Of a stretch of DNA of 61,213 nt, positions 24,486 to 33,032 are shown piece after piece. Numbering within the stretch: the first letter of the stretch is position 1; each line of letters opens with the position of its first letter. Location: NCBI GenBank assembly GCA_002842095.1, contig PHCB01000015.1, positions 1 through 61,213 on the forward strand, written 5' to 3'. Source of the stretch: a candidate division BRC1 bacterium HGW-BRC1-1. GTDB taxonomy: Bacteria; Sumerlaeota; Sumerlaeia; Sumerlaeales; Sumerlaeaceae. The notes under the pieces are model-generated. The model was not told the origin of the DNA. It saw only the letters and a program-made list of their open reading frames with translations, and made no database searches. The translations under genes and the position numbers were made by a program.

Positions 24486-24525
24486 AATAGGAGTGATGGG
24501 ATGAATGGGAGTGAGGGGAAGTAAA
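24486..24525 (+). repeat. 9-bp-period (ATGGGANNN)n repeat
   Basis: Reads as ATAGGAGTG, ATGGGATGA, ATGGGAGTG and a degenerate fourth unit, just after the stop of the TIM-barrel gene. Confidence 0.65.
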
Positions 24526-24563
24526 AAAAGCTGAGGTACCCAGCGTTACTGGAAACCGCCGGG

Positions 24564-25985
24564 TTATTTATTAACCCGCCAGCTGGGGTGCCGCAGTGTG
24601 AATTTTCTTACGCGGGAGTTCATGCGGTCGACGCTGATGCTCAGTAGCGCGGCGGCTTCTTTCTGGTTCCAGCCGGTTTTTTCCAGCGCGTCCACCACCA
24701 GTTGGCGTTCCACGTCTTCGAGGTCGCAACCGCCTTCGGGCACGGTGAAGCCCGAACCGCCGGACTGCGGCGAGCGCGGGGCCAGGCCCACCTGCTCCAC
24801 CTGCGCGCGCGCGATCACGTCGCCGCGGGCGCGGATCACCAGCCGCTCCACGATGTTGCGCAACTCGCGGATGTTGCCCGGGTAGTGGTAATCGCGCAGT
24901 AGCGCCATGGCCGCTTCCTCAAAGAAAAACTCGGGCTTGCCGTGCTTGCGGGCAAACTGGTCGGCGAAAAACTTGGTCAGCACGGGGATGTCGGCGCGGC
25001 GCTCGCGCAGCGGCGGGATGTGGACGGGGATCACGTTGACGCGGTAGTACAAATCCTCGCGAAAACGTCCGGCCTGCACCTCGGCCATGAGGTCCTTGTT
25101 GGTGGCGCATACGAAGCGGCAGTCGACCTGGATGCTGCGGGTGCCGCCCAGGCGCGTGATGATTTGCTGTTCGAGGGCCTTGAGAATTTTGCCCTGGGAT
25201 TCGCGGCTCATCTCGGCAATTTCGTCGAGGAAGAGCGTGCCCCGGTGGGCCATCTCGAAGCGCCCCTTGCGCGTGAAGTGGGCGTCGGTGAAGGCGCCGC
25301 GCTCGTGGCCGAATACTTCGCTGTGAAAGAGATTGTCGTCGGGCAGTGCCGCGCAGTTGACGTCGACAAAGGGGCCGCGGGCGGTGGGGCCGGTGCGGTG
25401 GATGGCGCGGGCCACGAGTTCCTTGCCCACGCCGGTTTCGCCGGTGATGAGCACGGTCACGTTGCTGGAGGCCAGCTGTTGAATCTCCTCCTTGATGCGC
25501 TGCATCGGTTCGCTGTCGCCCACCAGATCGCGGAATTCGTCGCGCCGTTCAAGTTGGTCGCGCAGAATGCGGTTCTCCACCACGAGGCGGCTTTGCTCCA
25601 GCACCTTGCGGATGCGCAGGACGATTTCCTGGCGTTCGCTCTCTTTCGTGATGTAGTCGGCGGCGCCGAGTTTCATGGCCTCGACCGCCGTGTCGACGCT
25701 GTTGACGGAGGTGAGCACGACGATGGGCATGTCGGGGTCCACGCCGTCGGCGCCCTCCTGCTTGATGCGGCGGATGAGCTGGATGCCATCCATGCCGGGC
25801 ATGCGCAGGTCGGTGACGATGAGGTCGAAATTCTGCACGTGAAGGCGGTGCAGGGCGCTCTCTCCATCGAAGGCGATGACGGCGTTGTAGTGCGCCAGTT
25901 CGAGATTGCGTCGCAGGCGTTCGGCGAACACGGAGTCGTCTTCGACGATGAGAATGCTGCCCTGGGCAGCGGCGGGGTTTACCAT
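24564..25985 (-). CDS. NtrC-family sigma-54-dependent response regulator
   Basis: 473 residues in three domains. Receiver (9-125): acidic pocket E15/D16, phospho-acceptor D59 in 'IVTDLRMPGMDG', and 'YITK' Lys114. AAA+ domain (~155-385): Walker A 'GETGVGKE' (182-189), the sigma-54 contact loop as 'GAFTDA' (230-235, a natural variant of GAFTGA), and Walker B 'GTLFLDEIAEM'. The C-terminal Fis-type HTH (~430-470) reads 'WNQKEAAALLSISVDRMNSR'. It would activate transcription from sigma-54 promoters when phosphorylated. No histidine kinase gene adjoins it, so its partner is elsewhere. The gene is alone on its strand. Confidence 0.94.
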   Translation of the reverse strand: MVNPAAAQGSILIVEDDSVFAERLRRNLELAHYNAVIAFDGESALHRLHVQNFDLIVTDLRMPGMDGIQLIRRIKQEGADGVDPDMPIVVLTSVNSVDTAVEAMKLGAADYITKESERQEIVLRIRKVLEQSRLVVENRILRDQLERRDEFRDLVGDSEPMQRIKEEIQQLASSNVTVLITGETGVGKELVARAIHRTGPTARGPFVDVNCAALPDDNLFHSEVFGHERGAFTDAHFTRKGRFEMAHRGTLFLDEIAEMSRESQGKILKALEQQIITRLGGTRSIQVDCRFVCATNKDLMAEVQAGRFREDLYYRVNVIPVHIPPLRERRADIPVLTKFFADQFARKHGKPEFFFEEAAMALLRDYHYPGNIRELRNIVERLVIRARGDVIARAQVEQVGLAPRSPQSGGSGFTVPEGGCDLEDVERQLVVDALEKTGWNQKEAAALLSISVDRMNSRVRKFTLRHPSWRVNK

Positions 25986-26051
25986 GATGGGGTTAGGCGT
26001 AGTGCTCCTTAAGGGAAGGAGGGAAGCATAAGTTGTGCCGTGGGGGGAATG

Positions 26052-26088
26052 AAAAAAGGCCCGCCACCAGATTCCGCTGTGGCGGGCC
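26052..26088 (-). terminator. Terminator of the Cys-rich small-protein gene
   Basis: GGCCCGCCAC (26058-26067) pairs perfectly with GTGGCGGGCC (26079-26088). On the minus strand the stem is followed by six T (26057-26052). It separates the Cys-rich gene from the response-regulator gene. Confidence 0.9.
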
Positions 26089-26118
26089 TAAATCCTAAAC
26101 TGCGTAAATCAGTGGTTA

Positions 26119-26373
26119 TTACCAGGTCCAGCAGAGTGACCACGACCACGGCAGGGGCGCGCAGGGTGCGCACGATTCATAAACCGGGGCCTGATATTGC
26201 ACTCTGGTGCAAGGACGAACAGCCCAGTTATTACAGGGCGTTACGCATGTCTGGCAGGTGTATACGCAGGCTTTCTGACAAACAGGTGCGTATACGGGAC
26301 ATTGGGCAGAGGCTGCTCCTGCCAGTGAAAATACGCCCGCAGCGAGTAGGGCGAGGGTCAAGTTGCGAGTCAT
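26119..26373 (-). CDS. Small exported Cys-rich protein
   Basis: 84 residues from the ATG at 26373 (MTRNLTLALLAAGVFSLAGA, signal peptide ending ASA); RBS AAGGGAA about 7 nt upstream. The ~60-residue mature part has ten Cys, many spaced by 2-4 residues ('CPVYAPVCQKACVYTCQTC', 'YESCAPCAPL'), plus Pro and Tyr, and ends 'WSWSLCWTW'. The spacing suggests disulfides or metal binding in the periplasm or outside the cell. It has its own terminator, which supports a real, separately expressed gene. No family recognised. Confidence 0.7.
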   Translation of the reverse strand: MTRNLTLALLAAGVFSLAGAASAQCPVYAPVCQKACVYTCQTCVTPCNNWAVRPCTRVQYQAPVYESCAPCAPLPWSWSLCWTW

Positions 26374-26579
26374 AGCTCGTTCCCTTCGTGCTGAAATATT
26401 TAACTGCATGCCGAAGGACGGAAGCGGGGAGAATGGGTAAACACGCCAATTCTATGCTCCTGCTTTCGGAACATAATTGCTTAGACACAAATAAACCGGG
26501 GAAGTTGCCGGAAAAAGTTCCTCCCGAGAACACCGGCATTCACGAGGCCATGCGATTGGGCGAACACACAGGTTCGCCC

Positions 26580-27278
26580 CTACGATGCCACGTCGGGCCG
26601 GGGTGGTGGGGCGTCGTCGGTCAGGCGGCGTTCTTCTTTCAGATCGTCTCCCGCGGTGGCTTGCACTTCTTCTTCGGCATTCACCAGCGGTTCGGGCTCT
26701 CCGATGGGTTCATCCACAGGCGGCCTTTTTTTGTTGCTGACAACCGATGCTTCCCAAGCAGCGAAGGCGTCGCTCACGGGTTCATCGGATTCCGCCAACG
26801 GCAACGGGTTTTCATCTGCCGGAAGAGCATTGCCCGGTTCCACACTGATTTCGGAGATTTCGGGGGTCTCCTCGTCTTCCTCATACGGCGGTTGGTTGGC
26901 CTCCTCGGTCAGCACCGCAGGGTTTACTGCGTCAGGGTCGTTGGGAAAAGCCAGTCCGTAGGTGGGTCTGGGGGTTGAGAAGCGAGCCTTGCACTCATCA
27001 CATGCTCCGCCGGGCAGGCGAGCCGCGAAAACACGGTTGCAGATCGCGCAAACGTGGCGGTCCTTGGCTTCACCCGAGCGGTGAAGATTGCTGAGCTCTT
27101 TGTAAAGGACCTGAAGGTTGTCCTTCAAATTGTCTTCCATCATGGCGGCAAGGTTGGGGGCCATGAGATAGGGATATGCCTTGCGGTATTTTTCCAGTTT
27201 GGCGTGGGCCTGATTGTGCAACTGGATGACTTCGCTCAGCTCCTGCGTGATGGCCAGGTTCGCCTCTTTGTAAGTCAT
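26580..27278 (-). CDS. Coiled-coil zinc-ribbon protein with acidic tail
   Basis: 232 residues. Residues 1-~70 are helical with coiled-coil character ('ITQELSEVIQLHNQAHAKLE', 'MEDNLKDNLQVLYKELSNLH'). A four-Cys zinc ribbon follows: C77-C80 and C93-C96 in 'HVCAICNRVF' and 'GACDECKARF'. Residues ~105-232 are strongly acidic, Pro-rich and probably disordered. It starts 58 nt after the stop of the YceD-family gene on the same strand, so the two are probably cotranscribed, taking the place where rpmF is found in many genomes. No family recognised; it may be a nucleic-acid- or ribosome-associated adaptor, which is a guess. Confidence 0.65.
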   Translation of the reverse strand: MTYKEANLAITQELSEVIQLHNQAHAKLEKYRKAYPYLMAPNLAAMMEDNLKDNLQVLYKELSNLHRSGEAKDRHVCAICNRVFAARLPGGACDECKARFSTPRPTYGLAFPNDPDAVNPAVLTEEANQPPYEEDEETPEISEISVEPGNALPADENPLPLAESDEPVSDAFAAWEASVVSNKKRPPVDEPIGEPEPLVNAEEEVQATAGDDLKEERRLTDDAPPPRPDVAS

Positions 27279-27336
27279 GGCTTCTCCCCTTTGCGCAGAT
27301 GGTTTTCGGTCGTGGTGTTTTGTGATGGTGGACAGT

Positions 27337-27882
27337 CTATTCTTCGAGTTTGATCTTTTTCAATGCTTCTTTCCAAGCGGGTGCAGCGGGCGCGGTGGGT
27401 GCCTCGGGGGCGGGGGCGCAGCCGCAGGGGGCGTTGTTCAGGTTCGCGCCGCAGATGGGGCACAGGCCGTGACAGTCTTTCGTGCACAACGGCAGCGAGG
27501 GAAGTTCCAGCATGAGGGCTTCGCGAATTTGCGGTACGGGGTCGATGGATTCCCCGTCGAAATAGGCGAGCAGTTCATCTTCGGTGCCCAGTAACTGGCT
27601 CTCGGGAGACAGCAGATTTTTGTCGTCTTCGTAGCGGGCGTGGATCTCTGCGGAGAGGAGCATTTCGAGAGGTTCGAGGCAGCGCACACATTGGGTGTTG
27701 ATGGTGGTGTCAGCGTTTCCCTCCGCCATAACCTGCTTTTCCCCCAGCGTGGAGACGCGCAGGGTGATGTTTACGGGTGCCTGAAACTCGATGGTTTCAT
27801 CGGAGAGCTCAAGCTCTGCGGGCGTGAGAGCAAAGCTGATGCACTGCGGGTGGCCAACCAATTCTTTGATGAGGATTTTCAT
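27337..27882 (-). CDS. YceD/DUF177-family protein
   Basis: 181 residues. Shows the two DUF177 hallmarks: 'CVRCLEPLEM' in the middle and the C-terminal zinc-like motif 'PLCTKDCHGLCPICGANLN' followed by 'CGC'. YceD-type proteins are linked to 23S rRNA accumulation and large-subunit maturation and usually lie next to rpmF, plsX and fabH. None of these is here; the next gene encodes a zinc-ribbon protein. A C-terminal Pro/Ala linker and 'WKEALKKIKLEE' extend past the core. The start ATG is at 27882. The family is firm; the rRNA role is by homology. Confidence 0.88.
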   Translation of the reverse strand: MKILIKELVGHPQCISFALTPAELELSDETIEFQAPVNITLRVSTLGEKQVMAEGNADTTINTQCVRCLEPLEMLLSAEIHARYEDDKNLLSPESQLLGTEDELLAYFDGESIDPVPQIREALMLELPSLPLCTKDCHGLCPICGANLNNAPCGCAPAPEAPTAPAAPAWKEALKKIKLEE

Positions 27883-28088
27883 GATGCGATTAGACTACAC
27901 TGCAGGTCGGGGAGGCATTGTGCAGATCGAAAAAAGTGAATTCGGGAATCCAAAGTTTGAAATCTGAGTCATTAACTGTTAAGTATTGTCTCAAGGCGTG
28001 AAACAGGAACGAAGGGAAGCCGCATCAGGTTTTTCGGGTTTCTGACAGTCGACACTATTAATCTTATCACCATGGATGCCTCATCGTT

Positions 28089-30908
28089 ATGACAAGTTTG
28101 GACAAGGCCTCGACGGATAAACCGGTTGTTGGTATTGTTGCGGCAAAGTGGCATGCGTTGACGGCTGACGAAGCGGTCGCACGGGTTGGCTCGGGGGAGC
28201 AGGGTTTGGCCAGCGACGAAGCGGCGCGGCGGCTGGAGGAGTACGGGCCCAACGTGCTGCCCCGCACGCGCACCGACGGCCCGCTGAAATTGCTGTGGCG
28301 GCAGATCAACAATCCGCTTATCTGGGTGTTGCTGGGTTCGGGCGTGCTGGCCATGGGGCTGGGCAAGGGAACCGACGGCGTGGTGGTGCTGGGCGTGGTG
28401 TTGCTGAACACGCTCATCGGGTTTGTGCAGGAGTATCGCGCGGGCAAAGCCATCGAGGCGTTGAGCGGCATGGTGCCCGAGACGGCGACGGTGCTGCGCG
28501 ATGGCGAACGCGTGACGTTGTCGTCGTCGCAACTGGCACCGGGAGACGTGGTGGTGTTGCAGTCTGGTGACAAGGTGCCGGCCGACATGCGGCTGATATC
28601 GTTGCGCAACCTGCGCGTGGAGGAAGCGGCGCTGACGGGTGAATCTGTGCCAACGGAGAAAAACGCGGATCCGCTGCCCGAAGACGCGGTGCTGGGCGAC
28701 CGTCGCAACATGGCGTACAGCGGCTCGCTGGTTACGTTTGGCACGGGGCAGGGCGTGGTGGTGGGCACGGCGCTGAAAACCGAACTGGGGCGCATCTCCT
28801 CGTTGCTGGAAGAAGCGACGGACATCGAGACACCCCTCACGCAGGGCATTGCGAGGGTGGGCAAGTGGCTCACGCTGGGCATTTTGTTGGTGGCGGCGGC
28901 AATGTTCGGGGTGGGTCTGCTGCGCGGGTTTACGCTCATTGATGCGACGCTGGCGGCCATCACGCTGGCGGTGGCGGCCATCCCCGAGGGGTTGCCGGCC
29001 ATCATCACCATTGCGCTGGCCATCGGCGTGCAGCGCATGGCGGTGCGGCGCGCGGTCATCCGCCGCCTGCCCGCAGTGGAAACGCTGGGTAGCACCACGG
29101 TAATTTGCAGCGATAAAACAGGCACGCTCACGCGCAACGAGATGACGGTGCAGGCGGTGTGGACACCGGTCGGGTCGGCGCGGATTTCTGGTGTGGGTTA
29201 CTCGCCCGAGGGGGGCATCTCGCCGGAATCGCCGGCCGCGCCTGCGGAGAATCTGCACGAGTGCATCATGCAAATCATGACGGCAGGCGTGCTGTGCAAC
29301 GACGCCACGGTGCCGCGCGATGAGAACGGAACATGGGTGGTGAATGGCGACCCCACCGAGGGCGCGCTGGTGGTGGCTGCTCGCAAGGCGGGGATTGAAC
29401 CGGAAAATCTGCGCAAGCTTCTGGTGAGGACCGATGCGATCCCCTTCGAGAGTGAACATCAATTTATGGCCACATTGCATCATGACTTCTCGGAAGATTC
29501 CGGCGGTGCGGGTCGTATGATTTATCTCAAGGGTGCGCCGGAGGCGGTGGCCCGGCGATGCGCCTGTCTGGTCGGTGGCGGTGTGCTGGACATGCCGCTG
29601 CTCAAGTCCGAGGTGGAACGCCTCGCGGCGCAGGGAATGCGGGTGCTGGCGTTTGCGCGCCGCCGGGTTGCGGCGGGTCAGAATAGTCTGGCCGACTCGG
29701 ACGCCGACGGTGGCTTTGAATTGCTCGGGCTTCAGGGGATGATTGATCCGCCCCGGGCGGAGGCCATTGATGCCATAGCGGCGTGCCACGCGGCGGGCAT
29801 CACGGTGAAGATGATCACCGGCGACCACCGCGTGACGGCGGCGGCCATCGGGCGTCAGCTCGGTATTTTGAAGGGCGACATGGACGCCGTGGGCGGCGCG
29901 GAACTGGCGGTGATGGACGATGCCGCGCTGAATGCCGCCGCAGGCCAGACCAATGTGTTCGCGCGGGTGGCCCCCGAGCACAAGCTGCGGCTGGTGCGAT
30001 CTCTGCAAAAGCAGGGCAACGTGGTGGCCATGACGGGCGACGGCGTGAACGACGCGCCCGCGCTGAAACAGTCGGACATCGGCGTGGCCATGGGCATCAC
30101 GGGCACGGCCGTGAGCAAGGAGTCGGCCGACATCGTGCTGACCGATGACAACTTCGCCAGCATCACGGCCGCGGTGGAGGAAGGCCGCAGGGTTTACGAC
30201 AACCTCGTGAAGTCGCTGGCCTTCGTGTTGCCGACGAACATCGGCGAGGCGCTCATTTTGCTCATCGCAGTGATGGCGTTTCCCATGCTGGCGCCGGGCG
30301 AGCCGCTGTTGCCCATGTTGCCCACGCAGATTTTGTGGATCAACCTGGTGGCCACGGTCACGCTGGCGCTGCCGCTGGCCTTCGAGGCCATGGAGCCTGA
30401 CGTGATGCGCCGTCCACCCCGTGAGCCGGGCAAACCCATCATGAGCAAGTTCATCCTCATGCGCACCATCCTTGTGTCGCTGCTTATGACGGTGGGTGCG
30501 CTGGGACTGTTTTTATATGAGTTTAACGTGGACCCCGACCGCCTGACGGGCGGTGAAGAGGGGCGGCGGCTGGCGTATCGCGAAGCGCAGACCATGGCAG
30601 TGACAACGGTGGTGTTCTTCCAGATTTTTTATCTGTTCAACTGCCGCTCGCTGCACGATTCGATTTTTCGCATCGGGCTGTGGAGCAACAAGTTTATCTA
30701 CGTGGGCATCGGGCTGTTGATTGTGCTGCAGATGGGCTTCATCTATCTGCCCTTCATGAACGCGGCGTTTAACTCCGAGCCGTTGCGGGCGTGGGATGTC
30801 ATGCAATCGGTGGCCTGCGCGATGATCGTGCTGCCGGTGATAAGCCTGGAGAAAGCCATAACAAGCCGCTGGGCGAAGGCGGGCAACGTCAAGGTCGGGG
30901 TGAGTTAA
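28089..30908 (+). CDS. P-type cation-transporting ATPase (P2-type, Ca2+/CtpF-like)
   Basis: 939 residues, normal length. The N-terminal cation-ATPase domain 'LASDEAARRLEEYGPNVLP' is followed by M1/M2, the actuator motif TGES (183-186), M4 'AAIPEGLPAI' (PEGL 299-302), phosphorylation Asp342 in 'CSDKTGTLT', and the hinge 'TGDGVNDAP'. M5 has 'TNIGEA', matching the Asn/Glu Ca2+ ligands of SERCA. In M6 the equivalent of SERCA 'NLVTD' reads 'NLVAT', so the key Ca2+-ligand Asp is Thr; the transported ion may be Ca2+ with altered stoichiometry, Na+ or another cation. Inner membrane, ATP-driven efflux. Monocistronic, divergent from the YceD gene. Confidence 0.92.
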   Translation: MTSLDKASTDKPVVGIVAAKWHALTADEAVARVGSGEQGLASDEAARRLEEYGPNVLPRTRTDGPLKLLWRQINNPLIWVLLGSGVLAMGLGKGTDGVVVLGVVLLNTLIGFVQEYRAGKAIEALSGMVPETATVLRDGERVTLSSSQLAPGDVVVLQSGDKVPADMRLISLRNLRVEEAALTGESVPTEKNADPLPEDAVLGDRRNMAYSGSLVTFGTGQGVVVGTALKTELGRISSLLEEATDIETPLTQGIARVGKWLTLGILLVAAAMFGVGLLRGFTLIDATLAAITLAVAAIPEGLPAIITIALAIGVQRMAVRRAVIRRLPAVETLGSTTVICSDKTGTLTRNEMTVQAVWTPVGSARISGVGYSPEGGISPESPAAPAENLHECIMQIMTAGVLCNDATVPRDENGTWVVNGDPTEGALVVAARKAGIEPENLRKLLVRTDAIPFESEHQFMATLHHDFSEDSGGAGRMIYLKGAPEAVARRCACLVGGGVLDMPLLKSEVERLAAQGMRVLAFARRRVAAGQNSLADSDADGGFELLGLQGMIDPPRAEAIDAIAACHAAGITVKMITGDHRVTAAAIGRQLGILKGDMDAVGGAELAVMDDAALNAAAGQTNVFARVAPEHKLRLVRSLQKQGNVVAMTGDGVNDAPALKQSDIGVAMGITGTAVSKESADIVLTDDNFASITAAVEEGRRVYDNLVKSLAFVLPTNIGEALILLIAVMAFPMLAPGEPLLPMLPTQILWINLVATVTLALPLAFEAMEPDVMRRPPREPGKPIMSKFILMRTILVSLLMTVGALGLFLYEFNVDPDRLTGGEEGRRLAYREAQTMAVTTVVFFQIFYLFNCRSLHDSIFRIGLWSNKFIYVGIGLLIVLQMGFIYLPFMNAAFNSEPLRAWDVMQSVACAMIVLPVISLEKAITSRWAKAGNVKVGVS

Positions 30909-31001
30909 GATGAGCGGTTTTTCAGGTTTTCTTCCCGGAAACACCAATCATCTGATGCCGTCTTCTGGAGATTTCGTGGGTCAGTCTGCCTTTGCCAGAG
31001 G

Positions 31002-31050
31002 GTTGGACGTTATGGACTATATGGACCAGATGGACGATATGGACGTGGTG
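31002..31050 (+). repeat. 9-bp-period (ATGGACNNN)n repeat
   Basis: Five units of ATGGAC-like sequence every 9 bp (e.g. ATGGACTAT, ATGGACCAG, ATGGACGAT, ATGGACGTG), downstream of the P-type ATPase gene. Same family as 43.24 and 51.95 kb. Confidence 0.75.
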
Positions 31051-31085
31051 GTGGTGGGCGCTTTTTAGGACCAAAGGGGCAAAAT

Positions 31086-31115
31086 AAAATAGCCCGGGAC
31101 ACGGTGCCCCGGGCT
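31086..31115 (-). terminator. Terminator of argG
   Basis: AGCCCGGG (31091-31098) pairs with CCCGGGCT (31108-31115). On the minus strand the stem is followed by ATTTTATTTT, so it ends argG transcription; it may also stop plus-strand read-through. Confidence 0.8.
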
Positions 31116-31142
31116 TGAGTTTGCAACGAATGTCGCGCGCTT

Positions 31143-32381
31143 TTACCGCTCTACCTGGTTCATCCTTGCGAGGATTTTGGCGGAGACGCCCAGCACGTTC
31201 AGGAAACCTTCGCTGTCGGCGTGGTTGAACTCGCCGACTTTTTCCATGGAGGCTGCGCTTTCGCTGTACAGGCAGTTGGGCACGTCGGTGGCGCTTACGA
31301 AGATCACGTGGCCCTTGTACAGGTCCAGCGTGATGGTTCCGGTGGCGAACTGGGCGAAGCTGTCCACGGCGGCTTTGGCGGCTTCGGAGGCGGGGTCGTA
31401 CCAGTAGCCCTGATATATCTGCTCGCTGAGCTGCAACGAAAGCTGGTCGAACAGTTTCTTCGCGCGGCGGTCGAGTACCAGTTGCAGCAAATACTGGTAG
31501 GCCTTGCCGAGCATCTCCATGCCGGGGGTTTCGTACACGCCGCGGCTTTTGATGCCGACGAAGCGGTTCTCCACCAGGTGGCTGCCGATACCGATGGCGT
31601 TTTCGCCACCGATCTGGTTGGCGATATCAAACGCTTCCAGGGTGCTGACTGGTTTCTTGTTGATGGCGACCGGGTAGCCCTTTTCGAACCGCAGTTCGAT
31701 GCGCGTAGCCTTGTCGGGGGCGGCGGTGGGTAGCACGCCAAACTCGGGGTCGATGGCCCACGCGCCCACTTCGAGGCTTTCCAGTTTGCCGGCCTCGTGG
31801 GTCAGGCCCAGCAGGTTGGCGTCGGTGCTGTAGGGCTTGGCGTGGGTGGCTTTGATGGCCACTTCGCGGCGCAGGCAGAAGTCGATCATCTCTTTGCGGC
31901 CGCCGAAGGCGGTGAGAAATTCCTGATCGCGCCAGGGGGCGTACACATCAAAATCGGGGGCGAGCATGTTGGTCACGAGTTGGAAGCGGACCTGATCGTT
32001 GCCGCGTCCGGTTGCGCCGTGGCTCAGGATGCGGATGTCGCGCTCGCGCATCACGTCGAGGATGAGGGCCGTGGTCACATGGCGTGCGATGCCGGTCGTG
32101 TTCCAGTAGTCGCCCTCGTAGCGCGCCTGGGCCTGCACAACGCGCATGCCTTCCTCGGCGAGGGCATCGCGGCCGTCCACCACCACGGCGTCCACAGCAC
32201 CGGAGTCGAGCATGCGCTGGCGCACGGCTTCGAGATCGGGGTCGTCGGGCTGGCCGAGGTCGAGGGTCACGCTCACCACGTTCACGCCGAGATCGGTCAA
32301 CCAGCGTGTGATGGTGCAGCTATCCAAACCGCCGGAGCCGGCGAATGCGATGGTCTGGCCTTTAAGTTCGTGTGCCTTCAT
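31143..32381 (-). CDS. argG: Argininosuccinate synthase
   Basis: 412 residues from the ATG at 32381 (MKAHELKGQTIAFAGSGGLD). ATP-dependent ligation of citrulline and aspartate in arginine synthesis; cytosolic. The N-type ATP pyrophosphatase loop GSGGLDS is at 15-21, followed by 'VTLDLGQPDD', 'SHGATGRGNDQVRF' and 'KSRGVYETPG', all diagnostic. A longer in-frame start upstream (32510) has no family support. No argH or argJ neighbour; the gene has its own terminator. It is divergent from the Rrf2 gene, so the 186-nt gap holds promoters for both. Confidence 0.95.
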   Translation of the reverse strand: MKAHELKGQTIAFAGSGGLDSCTITRWLTDLGVNVVSVTLDLGQPDDPDLEAVRQRMLDSGAVDAVVVDGRDALAEEGMRVVQAQARYEGDYWNTTGIARHVTTALILDVMRERDIRILSHGATGRGNDQVRFQLVTNMLAPDFDVYAPWRDQEFLTAFGGRKEMIDFCLRREVAIKATHAKPYSTDANLLGLTHEAGKLESLEVGAWAIDPEFGVLPTAAPDKATRIELRFEKGYPVAINKKPVSTLEAFDIANQIGGENAIGIGSHLVENRFVGIKSRGVYETPGMEMLGKAYQYLLQLVLDRRAKKLFDQLSLQLSEQIYQGYWYDPASEAAKAAVDSFAQFATGTITLDLYKGHVIFVSATDVPNCLYSESAASMEKVGEFNHADSEGFLNVLGVSAKILARMNQVER

Positions 32382-32503
32382 GGGTGCGTTAGTTTCAACC
32401 TCGTGGTGGTGAATTGTGGGGTTAATCAAGAAAGGGAGCGACGGGAGATGCGAGCAAAATTTCGAGGGGTCTGAATGGGCAATCTTGGAATATCGCATTC
32501 GGG

Positions 32504-32543
32504 TTGACAACGCGGCTTTATACTGGACAACTTTATCCAGTAT
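32504..32543 (+). promoter_or_regulatory. Promoter region with 24-bp palindromic operator upstream of the Rrf2 gene
   Basis: ATACTGGA (32520-32527) and TCCAGTAT (32536-32543) form a perfect 8-bp inverted repeat around an 8-nt spacer, 24 nt before the regulator start. A TTGACA-like -35 (32504-32509) and a TATACT hexamer (32519-32524) overlap or adjoin it, though their spacing is not ideal. The size and place fit an autoregulatory site for the dimeric Rrf2-family regulator; the binding is inferred. Confidence 0.65.
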
Positions 32544-32567
32544 CTCGTGAGAGGAAGAGGCGCAGAC

Positions 32568-33032
32568 GTGATTTCATCAACCGGGGAGTATGCTTTGAGG
32601 GCGGCGGTTTATCTGGCCCAGCATCGCGACGCGCCCCAGACAACGGCAAAGATTGCGGAAGGAACGAAGGTGCCTGCGGGCTATCTGTCGAAAATTCTGC
32701 AGCAATTGGTGCGTGGAGAAATCGCGTCGTCGCTGCGTGGGGCCCATGGAGGGTTTGTGCTGCTGCACGATCCCGACGCGGTGACCGTGTGGGATGTGCT
32801 GACGGCGGTGGGCGCGGCGCCCGAGCGCATCGAGACCTGCCCGCTGGGCATCGAGCGCCATGAGGGTTTGTGTCCGGTGCACCGGCTTGTGGACGATGCC
32901 GTGGCTGAGGCGCAGCGTTGTTTCAGTTCGGCCACGCTGGCCACTTTAGTCAGCTCGGTGGATGGCATGACGGCCTTGTGCGAGGTGGCTCCGGCATTGG
33001 GATTGCCGGCCAGGGGAGGCTCGCGGCGATGA
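32568..33032 (+). CDS. Rrf2-family transcriptional regulator
   Basis: 154 residues from the GTG at 32568 (RBS GAGGAAGAGG upstream), giving the family N-terminus 'ISSTGEYALRAAVYLAQH'. The winged helix contains 'TKVPAGYLSKILQQL' and the wing 'LRGAHGGFVL'. The usual effector region reads 'CPLGIERHEGLCPVHRL', with two Cys 11 residues apart and a third further on ('QRCF'), compatible with a [2Fe-2S] cluster as in IscR/NsrR/RirA but not proof. First gene of a nine-gene unit; a palindrome lies in its promoter and its stop overlaps the next start. It probably senses iron-sulfur status, NO or redox and controls the molybdoenzyme genes. Confidence 0.88.
   Translation: MISSTGEYALRAAVYLAQHRDAPQTTAKIAEGTKVPAGYLSKILQQLVRGEIASSLRGAHGGFVLLHDPDAVTVWDVLTAVGAAPERIETCPLGIERHEGLCPVHRLVDDAVAEAQRCFSSATLATLVSSVDGMTALCEVAPALGLPARGGSRR

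Noticed and set aside
24564-25985. GAFTDA in place of GAFTGA as evidence of a sigma-54-independent regulator
   Set aside because: This variant is common among functional NtrC-type activators and the rest of the domain is intact.
27972-30008. 678-codon minus-strand open frame
   Set aside because: It lies wholly antisense to the P-type ATPase gene, is His/Arg-rich low-complexity and has no family motif: a GC-rich shadow.
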